Assembly (NCBI RefSeq): GCF_002160815.1
Contig: NZ_NFLH01000019.1
Location: 1-46,206, forward strand
Length of the DNA: 46,206 nucleotides
Direction of reading: 5' to 3'
Origin: Massilimicrobiota sp. An134
GTDB lineage: Bacteria; Bacillota_I; Bacilli_A; Erysipelotrichales; Coprobacillaceae
Shown here piece by piece: positions 20,286 through 27,850 of the stretch; position 1 is the first letter of the stretch, and each line of letters opens with the position of its first letter. The notes under the pieces are model-generated. The model was not told where the DNA came from. It saw only the letters and a list, made by a program, of their open reading frames with translations, and did no database searches. The translations under genes and the position numbers were made by a program.

Positions 20286-22359
20286 ATTTAATAATTGTTT
20301 TACATTTTGGATAAGCTGAACAAGCTTTAAATTCACCAAATCGTCCCTTTTTAATGACAATTGGACTACCACATTTTGGACAAACTTCATCTGTCATCAC
20401 TGGTTCAGCTTTTTTTCGTTCATTTTTAATATATTTACACTCAGGATAATTTGAACATGCTTCAAACTTCCCATAACGTCCTGTCTTATAAATCATTGGA
20501 CTACCACATTTTGGACATGTTTCTCCTGTATACTCAATCGTTTCAGGTTCCTTTTTAATATATTTACATGTTGGATAGTTAGAACAAGCAACAAATGATC
20601 CATATTTTCCTTTACGAATCACTAGATCACCACCACATTCAGGACATGTTTCCCCTGTTTTTTGTGGTTGAATCTGCTCCATCTTATCATAAGCATTTTC
20701 TAACAAAGGTTCAAACTTATCTTCAAATGTTGTTAAAGCATGAACATAATCATCATGTCCTTCAGCAATTTCATCAAGTTCTTTTTCCATTTGAGCTGTA
20801 TATTCAACATTGATAATACTATCAAAGAATTCAACCAGCTTTTCATTTGTTAATAAACCTGACTCCGTTGGTTTAAATGCTTTATCAACAAGTTCAACAT
20901 ATTGTCTTGTTACAATTGTATCAATAATACTTGCATAAGTACTTGGTCTACCAATTCCTAAATCTTCAAGTTCCTTAATTAATTTTGCTTCACTATAACG
21001 AGCTGGTGGTTTTGTAAAATGCTGTGTTTTTTGAATATCCTGACTTAATAATTTTTCATCAACTGTCACTTCAGGTAGAATTTCATCAGTTTGTTTTTCA
21101 TAAGCGCCATAAACTCTTAAATATCCATCAAAGCAAATAACTGAACCACTCGCTTTAAATTCATAACCATTATTATCCAATGAAAGTGTTGTAGCATTCA
21201 ATTTAGCTGGAGCCATTAATGAAGCAATTGCTCTAGCATAAATTAAAGAATATAACTTATATTCATCACGACTTAAATACTCTTTCACACTTTCTGGAGT
21301 ACGCATAATACTTGTTGGTCGAATACCTTCATGAGCATCCTGAACATTGTCTTTTTTCTTTGACACCTTTACACTACCGACATAGTCTTGACCAAACTTT
21401 TCACCAATATATTGCTTAGCTTCATGAATAAATCCTTCAGATAAACGAATCGAATCCGTTCTCATATACGTAATAAGACCGACAGTTTCATTACCAATAT
21501 CGACACCTTCATAAAGTTTTTGAGCAATCATCATTGTACGTTTTGCTTTAAAATTCAACTTTGAAGATGCTTCCTGCTGTAATGTAGATGTAATAAATGG
21601 TGGTTTTGAAGCACGTTTCTTCTGTGTTTTCTTCACATCAGAAACACGAAACTCTTTATTTAAAGCCTCATAAACAGTATTTGTTTCTTCTTCATTATGA
21701 AGTTCAATTTTTTTATTGTGATATTTAGCAAGCTCTGCTTCAAATGTCACATCATCTTTTTCAAATTGAGCTTTGACTTTCCAATATTCTTCAGGAATAA
21801 AAGCTTCAATTTCTTTTTCTCTTTCACAAATCAATCTCAATGCAACTGACTGAACACGACCAGCTGATTTCGATTTAATCTTTTTTTGTAGAAGCTTAGA
21901 AAGCTTAAATCCAATAATACGATCTAAAACTCTTCTCGTTTCTTGTGATTTAACAAGATTTTGATCAATTGTACGAGGATTTTTCAATGCATTGATAACA
22001 GCATCACGTGTAATCTCATTAAAAACAATACGATTTGTTGAATTTTCATCTAATCCCAACACTTCTGCAAGATGCCATGAGATTGCTTCACCTTCACGGT
22101 CAGGGTCAGTAGCCAAATAAACATAATCAGCTTCCTTCACGCATTTTTTCAACTCTTTCACAACATCTTTTTTGTCTTTATTAATAACATAATTAGGCTT
22201 GAAATTATTTTCCACATCGACTCCTAAACCACCTTTTCCAGTAGTTGCCAAGTCCCTAATATGCCCTTTTGATGAAGTCACTTCAAAATCTGCACCTAAA
22301 TACTTTTGAATTGTTTTTGATTTTGATGGCGACTCAACAATCACTAAATTCTTACCCAT
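20284..22359 (-). CDS. topA: DNA topoisomerase I
   Basis: TopA is a type IA enzyme that relaxes negative supercoils. It has 691 aa: an N-terminal Toprim domain (VIVESPSKSKTIQKYLG, DPDREGEAISWHL), then a core with the active-site Tyr in GLITYMRTDS, and RPSTYASIIDTI. Three C-terminal Cys4 zinc modules begin CPECGG, CPKCGS and CPKCGS. The ATG at 22359 (MGKNLV) has AGGAGG 7 nt upstream; an adjacent ATG at 22362 and an upstream frame extension are less well spaced. It follows dprA by 49 nt and has its own TTGACA promoter overlapping the dprA stop. Confidence 0.97.
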   Translation of the reverse strand: MGKNLVIVESPSKSKTIQKYLGADFEVTSSKGHIRDLATTGKGGLGVDVENNFKPNYVINKDKKDVVKELKKCVKEADYVYLATDPDREGEAISWHLAEVLGLDENSTNRIVFNEITRDAVINALKNPRTIDQNLVKSQETRRVLDRIIGFKLSKLLQKKIKSKSAGRVQSVALRLICEREKEIEAFIPEEYWKVKAQFEKDDVTFEAELAKYHNKKIELHNEEETNTVYEALNKEFRVSDVKKTQKKRASKPPFITSTLQQEASSKLNFKAKRTMMIAQKLYEGVDIGNETVGLITYMRTDSIRLSEGFIHEAKQYIGEKFGQDYVGSVKVSKKKDNVQDAHEGIRPTSIMRTPESVKEYLSRDEYKLYSLIYARAIASLMAPAKLNATTLSLDNNGYEFKASGSVICFDGYLRVYGAYEKQTDEILPEVTVDEKLLSQDIQKTQHFTKPPARYSEAKLIKELEDLGIGRPSTYASIIDTIVTRQYVELVDKAFKPTESGLLTNEKLVEFFDSIINVEYTAQMEKELDEIAEGHDDYVHALTTFEDKFEPLLENAYDKMEQIQPQKTGETCPECGGDLVIRKGKYGSFVACSNYPTCKYIKKEPETIEYTGETCPKCGSPMIYKTGRYGKFEACSNYPECKYIKNERKKAEPVMTDEVCPKCGSPIVIKKGRFGEFKACSAYPKCKTIIK

Positions 22360-22383
22360 CATATTACCTCCTACGTGTTTTCT

Positions 22384-22412
22384 ATTATTAAGTCTTTTTT
22401 TTGATTTGTCAA
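22384..22412 (-). promoter_or_regulatory. Sigma-A promoter for topA
   Basis: On the minus strand a perfect TTGACA (plus 22407-22412), a 17-nt spacer including eight A's, then AATAAT (plus 22384-22389). It overlaps the dprA stop codon. The A-tract spacer may be sensitive to supercoiling; this is inference. Confidence 0.7.
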
Positions 22413-23173
22413 CCATAATCTTCATCTTCCATAATATCCTGAGCACTTAAAACAAGTTTAGCTCCCTGTTTAATAAGCTCATTACACCCCTGATAATCAT
22501 CAAAACGTCCTGGAATACAATAAATGTCTTTTCCTTGTTCTAAAGCATAGCCAGCTGTAATCATGGTTCCACTTTTTTGTTTTGCCTCACTTATTAATAT
22601 ACTATAAGATAAACCCGCAATTATACGATTACGAAATGGAAACAGACGTTTTTGAGGAGCAGTTAAAAAAGGATATTCACTTAATACCAACTGATGTTCT
22701 TTCAGCTCCTCATATAATAGTCTATTCTCTTTAGGATAACAGTATTCAATCCCTGTTCCAAGTACAGCAATGGTACGTCCACCATAGGCAATTGCATTTT
22801 GATGAGCTACAGTATCAATACCTCTTGCCATCCCACTGACAATGGTATACCCATTTTGAACTAAATCTTTCACAAACAAATGTGTTGCTCGTTTCCCATA
22901 TTCACTCATATTACGCATTCCCACAACACCAATCGTTTTTGTTTTCAACAATGATAAATCCCCATAATAATACAAAACAAATGGTGGACAGTTAATCTGT
23001 TTCAGCAATTCTGGATATTCATCACTAAAAATTGTTATGTAACGACAATTCATCCTTTTCATTAATTCTACTTTTAATTCTTCATCAACTCTTTCTTTAT
23101 TCATTAAAGCTTTATAGATTTTTTGAAAATCCCCTTCATACTTTAAAGAAAAATACAATACTAATTCTTCCAT
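22409..23173 (-). CDS. dprA: DNA-processing protein DprA
   Basis: DprA binds incoming single-stranded DNA and loads RecA during transformation. It has 254 aa, at the short end of the family, consisting of the Rossmann-like DprA/Smf fold: GVVGMRNMSEYGKRAT, TIVSGMARGIDTVAHQNAI, GTGIEYCYPKENRLLYEEL, FPFRNRIIAGLS, and a C-terminal GRFDDYQGCNELIKQGAKL. There is no C-terminal winged helix and only a short N-terminal segment. The SD AGGAGG precedes the ATG. It lies upstream of topA as in B. subtilis and fits with comEA and comEC elsewhere in the window. Confidence 0.92.
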   Translation of the reverse strand: MEELVLYFSLKYEGDFQKIYKALMNKERVDEELKVELMKRMNCRYITIFSDEYPELLKQINCPPFVLYYYGDLSLLKTKTIGVVGMRNMSEYGKRATHLFVKDLVQNGYTIVSGMARGIDTVAHQNAIAYGGRTIAVLGTGIEYCYPKENRLLYEELKEHQLVLSEYPFLTAPQKRLFPFRNRIIAGLSYSILISEAKQKSGTMITAGYALEQGKDIYCIPGRFDDYQGCNELIKQGAKLVLSAQDIMEDEDYG

Positions 23174-23239
23174 ATAATTATCCTCCTATTATTTATATAC
23201 GCAAAAAATTGTCATTTTTCTTTTTTTCCATGAATTTTT

Positions 23240-23277
23240 TTCAAAAAATAAAAAACAATCAATTTTTCTATTGATTG
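23240..23277 (-). terminator. Terminator downstream of rnhB
   Basis: CAATCAAT (23256-23263) pairs with ATTGATTG (23270-23277) around a 6-nt loop. On the minus strand it is followed by TTTTTTATTTTTT. It lies about 100 nt past the rnhB stop and ahead of dprA. Confidence 0.85.
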
Positions 23278-23379
23278 CTTTGATCAACGGATTGAGAAAA
23301 ATGCACTTCACAGAACGTAAGATATAATAATTTTAATATTTTTTACTTTGTAGTAAAAACATAGAATCTGATGATGTCT

Positions 23380-24009
23380 TTATTCATCAAATAAACTTAA
23401 TTGTTGATTTAACATTTCAATAACTGGCTGAAAAGAACGTCTATGAATAGGTGTAACACCATATTTTTTGAGAGCTTCTTTATGTTGCTTTGTGGGATAA
23501 CCCTTATGCTTATCAAAACCATATTCAGGGTATATCTTAGCATAATCCTGCATGATACGATCACGTGTCACTTTAGCCAAAATACTCGCTGCACCAATAC
23601 TTAAAGATAATCCATCCCCTTTTATAATAGACTGATGTTCAATACTATCACCTAAAGGCATAGCATCTGTCAATGCATAATCTGGGCGAATAGATATATG
23701 TTCAATAGCGTCCAGCATTCCTTTTTTACTAGCCTGATAAACGTTTAAACGATCGACATCTTCAACATCAATAATTTCAATTTGATAAGCTAATGCATTT
23801 TCAATAATAATACGATAAAGTTCTTCACGTTTTTTTTCAGTTAATTTTTTAGAATCATTAATTCTTTCATCATAATAATCTCGAGGGAAAATAACAGCTC
23901 CTACAACCAATGGACCAGCCATTGGACCACGACCAGCTTCGTCAAGTCCCACAATATAATGTTTTCCTAAATCATAAGCCATTTGCTCATATTTTAGTCG
24001 TTCACACAT
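23380..24009 (-). CDS. rnhB: Ribonuclease HII
   Basis: RNase HII cuts RNA in RNA-DNA hybrids, including single ribonucleotides. It has 209 aa with VGLDEAGRGPMAGPLV (catalytic Asp-Glu), DSKKLTEKKREELY, and GAASILAKVTRDRIM, ending KYGVTPIHRRSFQPV. The start at 24009 (MCERLKYEQ) has GGAGG 7 nt upstream; a start at 24024 lacks a suitable SD. It overlaps rbgA by 16 nt. The rplS / lepB / rbgA / rnhB order resembles B. subtilis. Confidence 0.95.
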   Translation of the reverse strand: MCERLKYEQMAYDLGKHYIVGLDEAGRGPMAGPLVVGAVIFPRDYYDERINDSKKLTEKKREELYRIIIENALAYQIEIIDVEDVDRLNVYQASKKGMLDAIEHISIRPDYALTDAMPLGDSIEHQSIIKGDGLSLSIGAASILAKVTRDRIMQDYAKIYPEYGFDKHKGYPTKQHKEALKKYGVTPIHRRSFQPVIEMLNQQLSLFDE

Positions 24010-24860
24010 GTTGGATCCTCCCATGTGATTTTTCCAATGCTACCATCATTGACTTCACTAAAGAAAAGTTCCATAACACGATCATAATCCGTTTCCCCAC
24101 GTAATGGTTTTATTTTTCTTATTTTTGCAATATGATCAAATGTATGAATAATCCAATCAGGATCATTTTCATCAATTTCTAATTGATAACGTTCTTTTAA
24201 AAGTTCCGGATAATGCTTAGACAAATAACGCATAGCTTCAATAAACAAATCATCTAAAGGTAAAATACTTTGTTTGATTGATCCCAATAATGCTATATTT
24301 TTGGCCACATGTTCATCATCAAGTTTTGGCCATAATACACCTGGTGTATCAAATAATTCAAAATCTTTAGCAATGCGAATAATTTGTTGAGCCTTAGTCA
24401 CACCTGGTTTATTTCCCGTCACTGTAGCTTTACGATTTGCCAGTTTATTAATAAAAGTTGACTTCCCGACATTTGGAATTCCCAAAACCATAGCACGAAT
24501 AGCACGTGGTTTGAGACCTCTGGCTTTTTCCTTTTCCATTTTATCTTTCAAAACAACACGGCATTTTTCAATAACTTTCTGGTATTCATTGAAATTCTTT
24601 AGATTCACGCTCATAGCCTGATAGCCACATTTTTCATAATATTGAACCCACTGTTTGGTATACTGGTCATCTGCCATATCCTTCTTTGTTAAAACAATAA
24701 GACGAGGCTTATTTTTTGTTATCTCATTAATCATTGGATTTTTTGATGAATAAGGAGCACGTGCATCTACCAATTCAATGACAATATCAATAACTTTTAT
24801 TTTTTCTGTTATTTCTCTTCTGGCTTTAGCCATATGTCCAGGAAACCAATGAATATTCAT
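23994..24860 (-). CDS. rbgA: Ribosome biogenesis GTPase RbgA (YlqF)
   Basis: RbgA is a circularly permuted GTPase needed for a late step of 50S assembly (uL16 incorporation). It begins MNIHWFPGHMAKARREI. The permuted motif order is visible: TKKD (G4) first, then GIPNVGKSTFINKL (G1), then DTPGVLWPK (G3), followed by a helical RNA-binding domain. The start at 24860 has AAGGA 6-7 nt upstream and gives the family N-terminus. Starts at 24887 or 24878, with another SD (AAAGGA) further upstream, are possible and would add nine or six residues. Confidence 0.93.
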   Translation of the reverse strand: MNIHWFPGHMAKARREITEKIKVIDIVIELVDARAPYSSKNPMINEITKNKPRLIVLTKKDMADDQYTKQWVQYYEKCGYQAMSVNLKNFNEYQKVIEKCRVVLKDKMEKEKARGLKPRAIRAMVLGIPNVGKSTFINKLANRKATVTGNKPGVTKAQQIIRIAKDFELFDTPGVLWPKLDDEHVAKNIALLGSIKQSILPLDDLFIEAMRYLSKHYPELLKERYQLEIDENDPDWIIHTFDHIAKIRKIKPLRGETDYDRVMELFFSEVNDGSIGKITWEDPTCVND

Positions 24861-24898
24861 TTTTGATCCTTGATTAGCCATTTTCATCACCATCCTTT

Positions 24899-25441
24899 TT
24901 AATCAATCCATTGAATATGAGTAAATGGATAGATCACAAGTCCTTTCATTCCAACAAAATCATCAATAGTAAATGGTCCCAACTCTCGAGAATCAGTGGA
25001 ACGCAAACGATTATCTCCCATCACAAAATATTCACCATCTTGTAAAGTGACTTCAAAGTCATCTGTAAATTGTTCAACATTATAAGTTAATTTTGATTCT
25101 TCAACAAAATCCTGATCTAAAAAATCTTGTTGAACAAGCTCATCATTTATATATAATTCATCATTTTCAAAACGTACTGTTTCATTAGGTAATCCTATAA
25201 CACGTTTAATAATCTTTTCATTAAGCTGCTGACTATCAATCACTACAATATCAAAACGATGGATATTATCTTCTTGAATTCCCATGGCATTAATCATAGC
25301 TATACTATGATCATGTAATGTATTTTCCATTGAAATGCCTTCAATTCTTACTGGTATTACAACAAATTTAAAAATACCGATAGTCACAGCAATCACAACT
25401 ATAATTTCTACAATAGAAACATAGAGTTTCTTTTTGTTCAT
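24899..25441 (-). CDS. lepB: Type I signal peptidase
   Basis: This membrane serine protease removes signal peptides from exported proteins. It has 180 aa: one N-terminal TM helix (about 5-25), then VRIEGISMENTLHD with the catalytic Ser, then IIKRVIGLPNETV with the general-base Lys, then YFVMGDNRLRSTDSRELG. This is a typical single-TM Gram-positive SipS-type enzyme. The start at 25441 (MNKKK) has AAGGAG 8 nt upstream; an ATG two codons earlier (25447) is too close. It lies between rplS and rbgA. Confidence 0.94.
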   Translation of the reverse strand: MNKKKLYVSIVEIIVVIAVTIGIFKFVVIPVRIEGISMENTLHDHSIAMINAMGIQEDNIHRFDIVVIDSQQLNEKIIKRVIGLPNETVRFENDELYINDELVQQDFLDQDFVEESKLTYNVEQFTDDFEVTLQDGEYFVMGDNRLRSTDSRELGPFTIDDFVGMKGLVIYPFTHIQWID

Positions 25442-25471
25442 TCTCATCGCTCCTTTTCTATGTACCTTTTT

Positions 25472-25477
25472 ATTATA
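25472..25477 (-). promoter_or_regulatory. -10 box upstream of lepB
   Basis: A perfect TATAAT on the minus strand, preceded by TG without the usual intervening base. No convincing -35 is seen. It lies about 30 nt before the lepB start and just past the rplS terminator, where a new promoter is expected. Confidence 0.45.
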
Positions 25478-25500
25478 CATTTAATAGGCTCAAAAGACTA

Positions 25501-25532
25501 GAAAAAAAGTATGGGACCATCCCATACTTTTT
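25501..25532 (-). terminator. Intrinsic terminator of rplS
   Basis: AAAAAGTATGGGA (25504-25516) and TCCCATACTTTTT (25520-25532) form a 13-bp stem with a CCA loop; T's continue on the minus strand. The first bases of the arm overlap the rplS stop codon. Confidence 0.92.
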
Positions 25533-25881
25533 ATTTACGAATTTCTTTAATTCTTGCAGCTTTTCCTGATAATCCACGTAAGTAATGTAATTTAGCTCTA
25601 CGTACTTTACCAATTTTAGCAACTTCAATTCTATCAATGATTGGTGAATGAAGTGGGAAAACTCTTTCTACACCAACTTGGTAAGAAATTTTTCTAACAG
25701 TAAAAGTTTCAGAAATTCCTCCACCTTTTCTAGCAATACAAACACCTTCAAATAACTGAATACGTGTTTTATCTCCTTCTTGAATTTTTACATAAACTTT
25801 TAAAGTATCTCCAGGTTTGAAATCTGGAATGTCGTTTCTTAATTGTTTTTTAGTAATTTCTTGTACTAATTGCATATTCAT
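25531..25881 (-). CDS. rplS: Large ribosomal subunit protein bL19
   Basis: bL19 sits at the 30S-50S interface. It has 116 aa with [66 protein letters not shown] and a basic C-terminus. The start at 25881 (MNMQLVQEI) has GGAGG 10 nt upstream; the ATG two codons later is also possible, while an ATG at 25923 lies inside the leader. It has its own promoter, leader and terminator, so it is a single-gene unit despite lying after trmD. Confidence 0.96.
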   Translation of the reverse strand: MNMQLVQEITKKQLRNDIPDFKPGDTLKVYVKIQEGDKTRIQLFEGVCIARKGGGISETFTVRKISYQVGVERVFPLHSPIIDRIEVAKIGKVRRAKLHYLRGLSGKAARIKEIRK

Positions 25882-25966
25882 GATATGACTTCCTCCTTCA
25901 CAAAATTTATCTTCGAAGTTCATACGTTATTTAACCAGCGGAGCTTCTGCGTCCAAAGACTAAGAA
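25882..25966 (-). ncRNA. Candidate L19-type ribosomal protein leader
   Basis: An 85-nt 5' UTR lies between the rplS promoter and start. On the minus strand it contains TTTGGACGCAGAAGCTCCGCTGG with short GC-richer pairing, and an ACTTCGAAG segment complementary to sequence near the SD. Firmicutes have an L19 leader at this position. Assignment rests on position and composition; a covariance search is needed. Confidence 0.5.
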
Positions 25967-25995
25967 ATATTATCATTTTTTATTATAAAAATCAA
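25967..25995 (-). promoter_or_regulatory. Sigma-A promoter for rplS
   Basis: On the minus strand TTGATT (plus 25990-25995), a 17-nt spacer and TAATAT (plus 25967-25972). The -35 box overlaps the trmD stop codon. Confidence 0.65.
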
Positions 25996-26711
25996 TCTTT
26001 TTTTGTGATTTTTTCTAATATTTTTAATTCTTCATCAGTAAAGTTTCTAGTTTTTAACAAATCAGGGCGTTTCAAATAAGTTTTCTTTAAAGATTGTTCC
26101 AAACGCCATTGTCTAATTTTTTCATGATGACCACTCATCAAAACATCAGGAACACAGTTTCCATCATATTCATAAGGACGTGTGTATTGTGGATATTCTA
26201 ACAATCCTTGACTAAAAGAATCATCTTCATGAGAAGATTCACGAATAGCGCCTTCCAATAAACGAATAATTGCATCACAACATACCATACTGGCAAGTTC
26301 TCCACCTGTTAAGACATAATCACCAATGGAAAGTTCCATATCCACATAGTCACGAATACGTTCATCAAATCCTTCGTAATGTCCACATATAAAAATCAAA
26401 TGTTTTTCTAAAGATAATTGATAACTTAATTGCTGATGAAATGTCTGTCCCTGTGGCGACATTAAGATGACAAGACTGTCAGGAGTCGTCAGTGTCTTTA
26501 AACAATCAATAATAGGCTGACACATTAAAACCATACCTTGTCCCCCACCATAAGGATAATCGTCTACTTTTTTATGTTTATTATCAGCAAATTCTCTAAA
26601 ATCATGAACGTGAACTTCCACAACCTGTGCATCTATAGCTCTTTTGATAATAGAAGTTTCTAAGAAACCATTAAACATTTCAGGAAACAATGATAAAATA
26701 TCAATTTTCAT
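25992..26711 (-). CDS. trmD: tRNA (guanine-N1)-methyltransferase TrmD
   Basis: TrmD methylates G37 of tRNA with SAM, preventing frameshifts. It has 239 aa beginning [13 protein letters not shown], with [25 protein letters not shown] and [13 protein letters not shown], which form the trefoil-knot SAM site, and [11 protein letters not shown]. The ATG overlaps the rimM stop as TAATG, so the two are translationally coupled. Confidence 0.97.
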   Translation of the reverse strand: MKIDILSLFPEMFNGFLETSIIKRAIDAQVVEVHVHDFREFADNKHKKVDDYPYGGGQGMVLMCQPIIDCLKTLTTPDSLVILMSPQGQTFHQQLSYQLSLEKHLIFICGHYEGFDERIRDYVDMELSIGDYVLTGGELASMVCCDAIIRLLEGAIRESSHEDDSFSQGLLEYPQYTRPYEYDGNCVPDVLMSGHHEKIRQWRLEQSLKKTYLKRPDLLKTRNFTDEELKILEKITKKD

Positions 26712-27205
26712 TATAAAAATCCCTCTATTAAATGTACGTCTATACGCTTATTTTCTATATCTTCATCAACAATAAAAGCATCAACATAAGGAATCATAAT
26801 TTTTTCTTTTCCCTTAACAACTAAAATATCATGATGATCATAGAGTTGAACATCTTGTACAACACCAATCAACTGACCATCATTATAAACCTGACAGCCA
26901 ATAATATCACTGACATAATATTCATCATCACCTAATAAGTTTTCATCTTTACAAGCATAAAGTAAACATCCTTTATATTTTTCCACTAAATTAATATCAC
27001 GGTGGTTTTCAAAAGTCACTAACACATGTCCTTTATGAAAACGGTGTGAAGCAACTGTCATTTCTATAGTTTGGCCCTGATATTCCAGATAAAGTGTAGC
27101 CCCTTTTTGAAATCTTTCTTCAATAAAATCTGTTGATGCTTTTACTTTCAATTCTCCTTTAATGCCATGTGTATTCACGATTTTTCCAACAATGACTTGA
27201 TTCAT
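26711..27205 (-). CDS. rimM: Ribosome maturation factor RimM
   Basis: RimM assists 30S head maturation and binds uS19. It has 164 aa with [18 protein letters not shown] at the N-terminus and a PRC-barrel C-terminal half ([46 protein letters not shown]). The start at 27205 (MNQVIV) has AAGGAGG upstream; an upstream frame-open ATG at 27244 lies in the khpA terminator. It is preceded by that terminator and coupled to trmD. Confidence 0.95.
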   Translation of the reverse strand: MNQVIVGKIVNTHGIKGELKVKASTDFIEERFQKGATLYLEYQGQTIEMTVASHRFHKGHVLVTFENHRDINLVEKYKGCLLYACKDENLLGDDEYYVSDIIGCQVYNDGQLIGVVQDVQLYDHHDILVVKGKEKIMIPYVDAFIVDEDIENKRIDVHLIEGFL

Positions 27206-27221
27206 AATGTCCTCCTTGAAT

Positions 27222-27249
27222 AAAAAATAGATGTGGAACCACATCTATT
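27222..27249 (-). terminator. Terminator between khpA and rimM
   Basis: AATAGATGTGG (27226-27236) and CCACATCTATT (27239-27249) pair over up to 11 bp, with T's following on the minus strand. The khpA stop codon (27245-27247) is inside the stem. Partial readthrough into rimM is likely, since no separate promoter is clear. Confidence 0.8.
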
Positions 27250-27496
27250 CTCCATAAGATTCAAATTTGATGTCTAATTTTTGATGATTTAAACGTCCAC
27301 TTACAGACATAAGTTGACGTATAGAATTAGCCATCATTCCTTTTCTACCGATTAATCTTGCAATATCACTTTTTGAAGCATAGACATATAAAACGATTGT
27401 ATCTTCATCTAATGAAGGCATCTGTCTGACTTCTAATTTATCTTTTTCAATAACAAGTTCACTTGCAAGTTCCTGTAAAGTTTTGACGTAATCCAC
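27245..27496 (-). CDS. khpA: KH-domain RNA-binding protein KhpA (YlqC)
   Basis: KhpA is a small KH-domain RNA chaperone that in Gram-positives pairs with KhpB and affects cell size and division. It has 83 aa; the KH core is VYASKSDIARLIGRKGMMANSIRQLM with the GxxG loop GRKG. The start is GTG at 27494-27496 (the only convincing non-ATG start in the window), with GGTGAT 5 nt upstream in the 14-nt gap after rpsP. rpsP-khpA is the usual pair. Confidence 0.93.
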   Translation of the reverse strand: MDYVKTLQELASELVIEKDKLEVRQMPSLDEDTIVLYVYASKSDIARLIGRKGMMANSIRQLMSVSGRLNHQKLDIKFESYGE

Positions 27497-27510
27497 TTTA
27501 TATCACCAGC

Positions 27511-27783
27511 TTATTTTTTTGCTTTTGAATCAGCAAATTTTTTCATAATACCTTTTTGGCTTAAGATATTTCTTACTGTATCAGAAGGTTGAGCACCTTT
27601 ATTTAACCATGCTAAAACTTCTTCTTCTTTGATTGTGACAACAGCTGGATCTTGTCTAGGATCATAAGTTCCTAATTGTTCTAAGAAACGTCCATCTCTA
27701 GGCATTCTTGAATCTGCCGCTACAATTCTATAAAATGGTGATTTTTTTGCACCCATTCTTTTTAATCTAATTTTTACTGCCAT
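27511..27783 (-). CDS. rpsP: Small ribosomal subunit protein bS16
   Basis: bS16 is a 30S assembly protein. It has 90 aa with [46 protein letters not shown] sequence at the N-terminus (only part quoted by the family as RLKRMGAKK and [14 protein letters not shown]) and [14 protein letters not shown]. The SD GGAGGA precedes the ATG. It has its own strong promoter and begins the rpsP-khpA-(terminator)-rimM-trmD series. In B. subtilis rpsP directly follows ffh; here a P-type ATPase gene lies between them. Confidence 0.97.
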   Translation of the reverse strand: MAVKIRLKRMGAKKSPFYRIVAADSRMPRDGRFLEQLGTYDPRQDPAVVTIKEEEVLAWLNKGAQPSDTVRNILSQKGIMKKFADSKAKK

Positions 27784-27816
27784 AATCTTTCCTCCATTTA
27801 TTGATTTTGCTTTCCT

Positions 27817-27844
27817 AGTATAACATATATTTGAAATGTGTCAA
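27817..27844 (-). promoter_or_regulatory. Sigma-A promoter for rpsP-khpA
   Basis: On the minus strand a perfect TTGACA (plus 27839-27844), a 16-nt spacer, and TATACT (plus 27817-27822) with an extended TG-T. It is among the strongest promoters in the window, and lies just past the ATPase stop. Confidence 0.85.
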
Positions 27845-27850
27845 GTATTT

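Noticed and set aside
23340..23359. 8-bp hairpin TTTTTACT/AGTAAAAA downstream of rnhB
   Set aside because: No U-run after it on the minus strand and only A/T-rich pairing; the better terminator is at 23240-23277.
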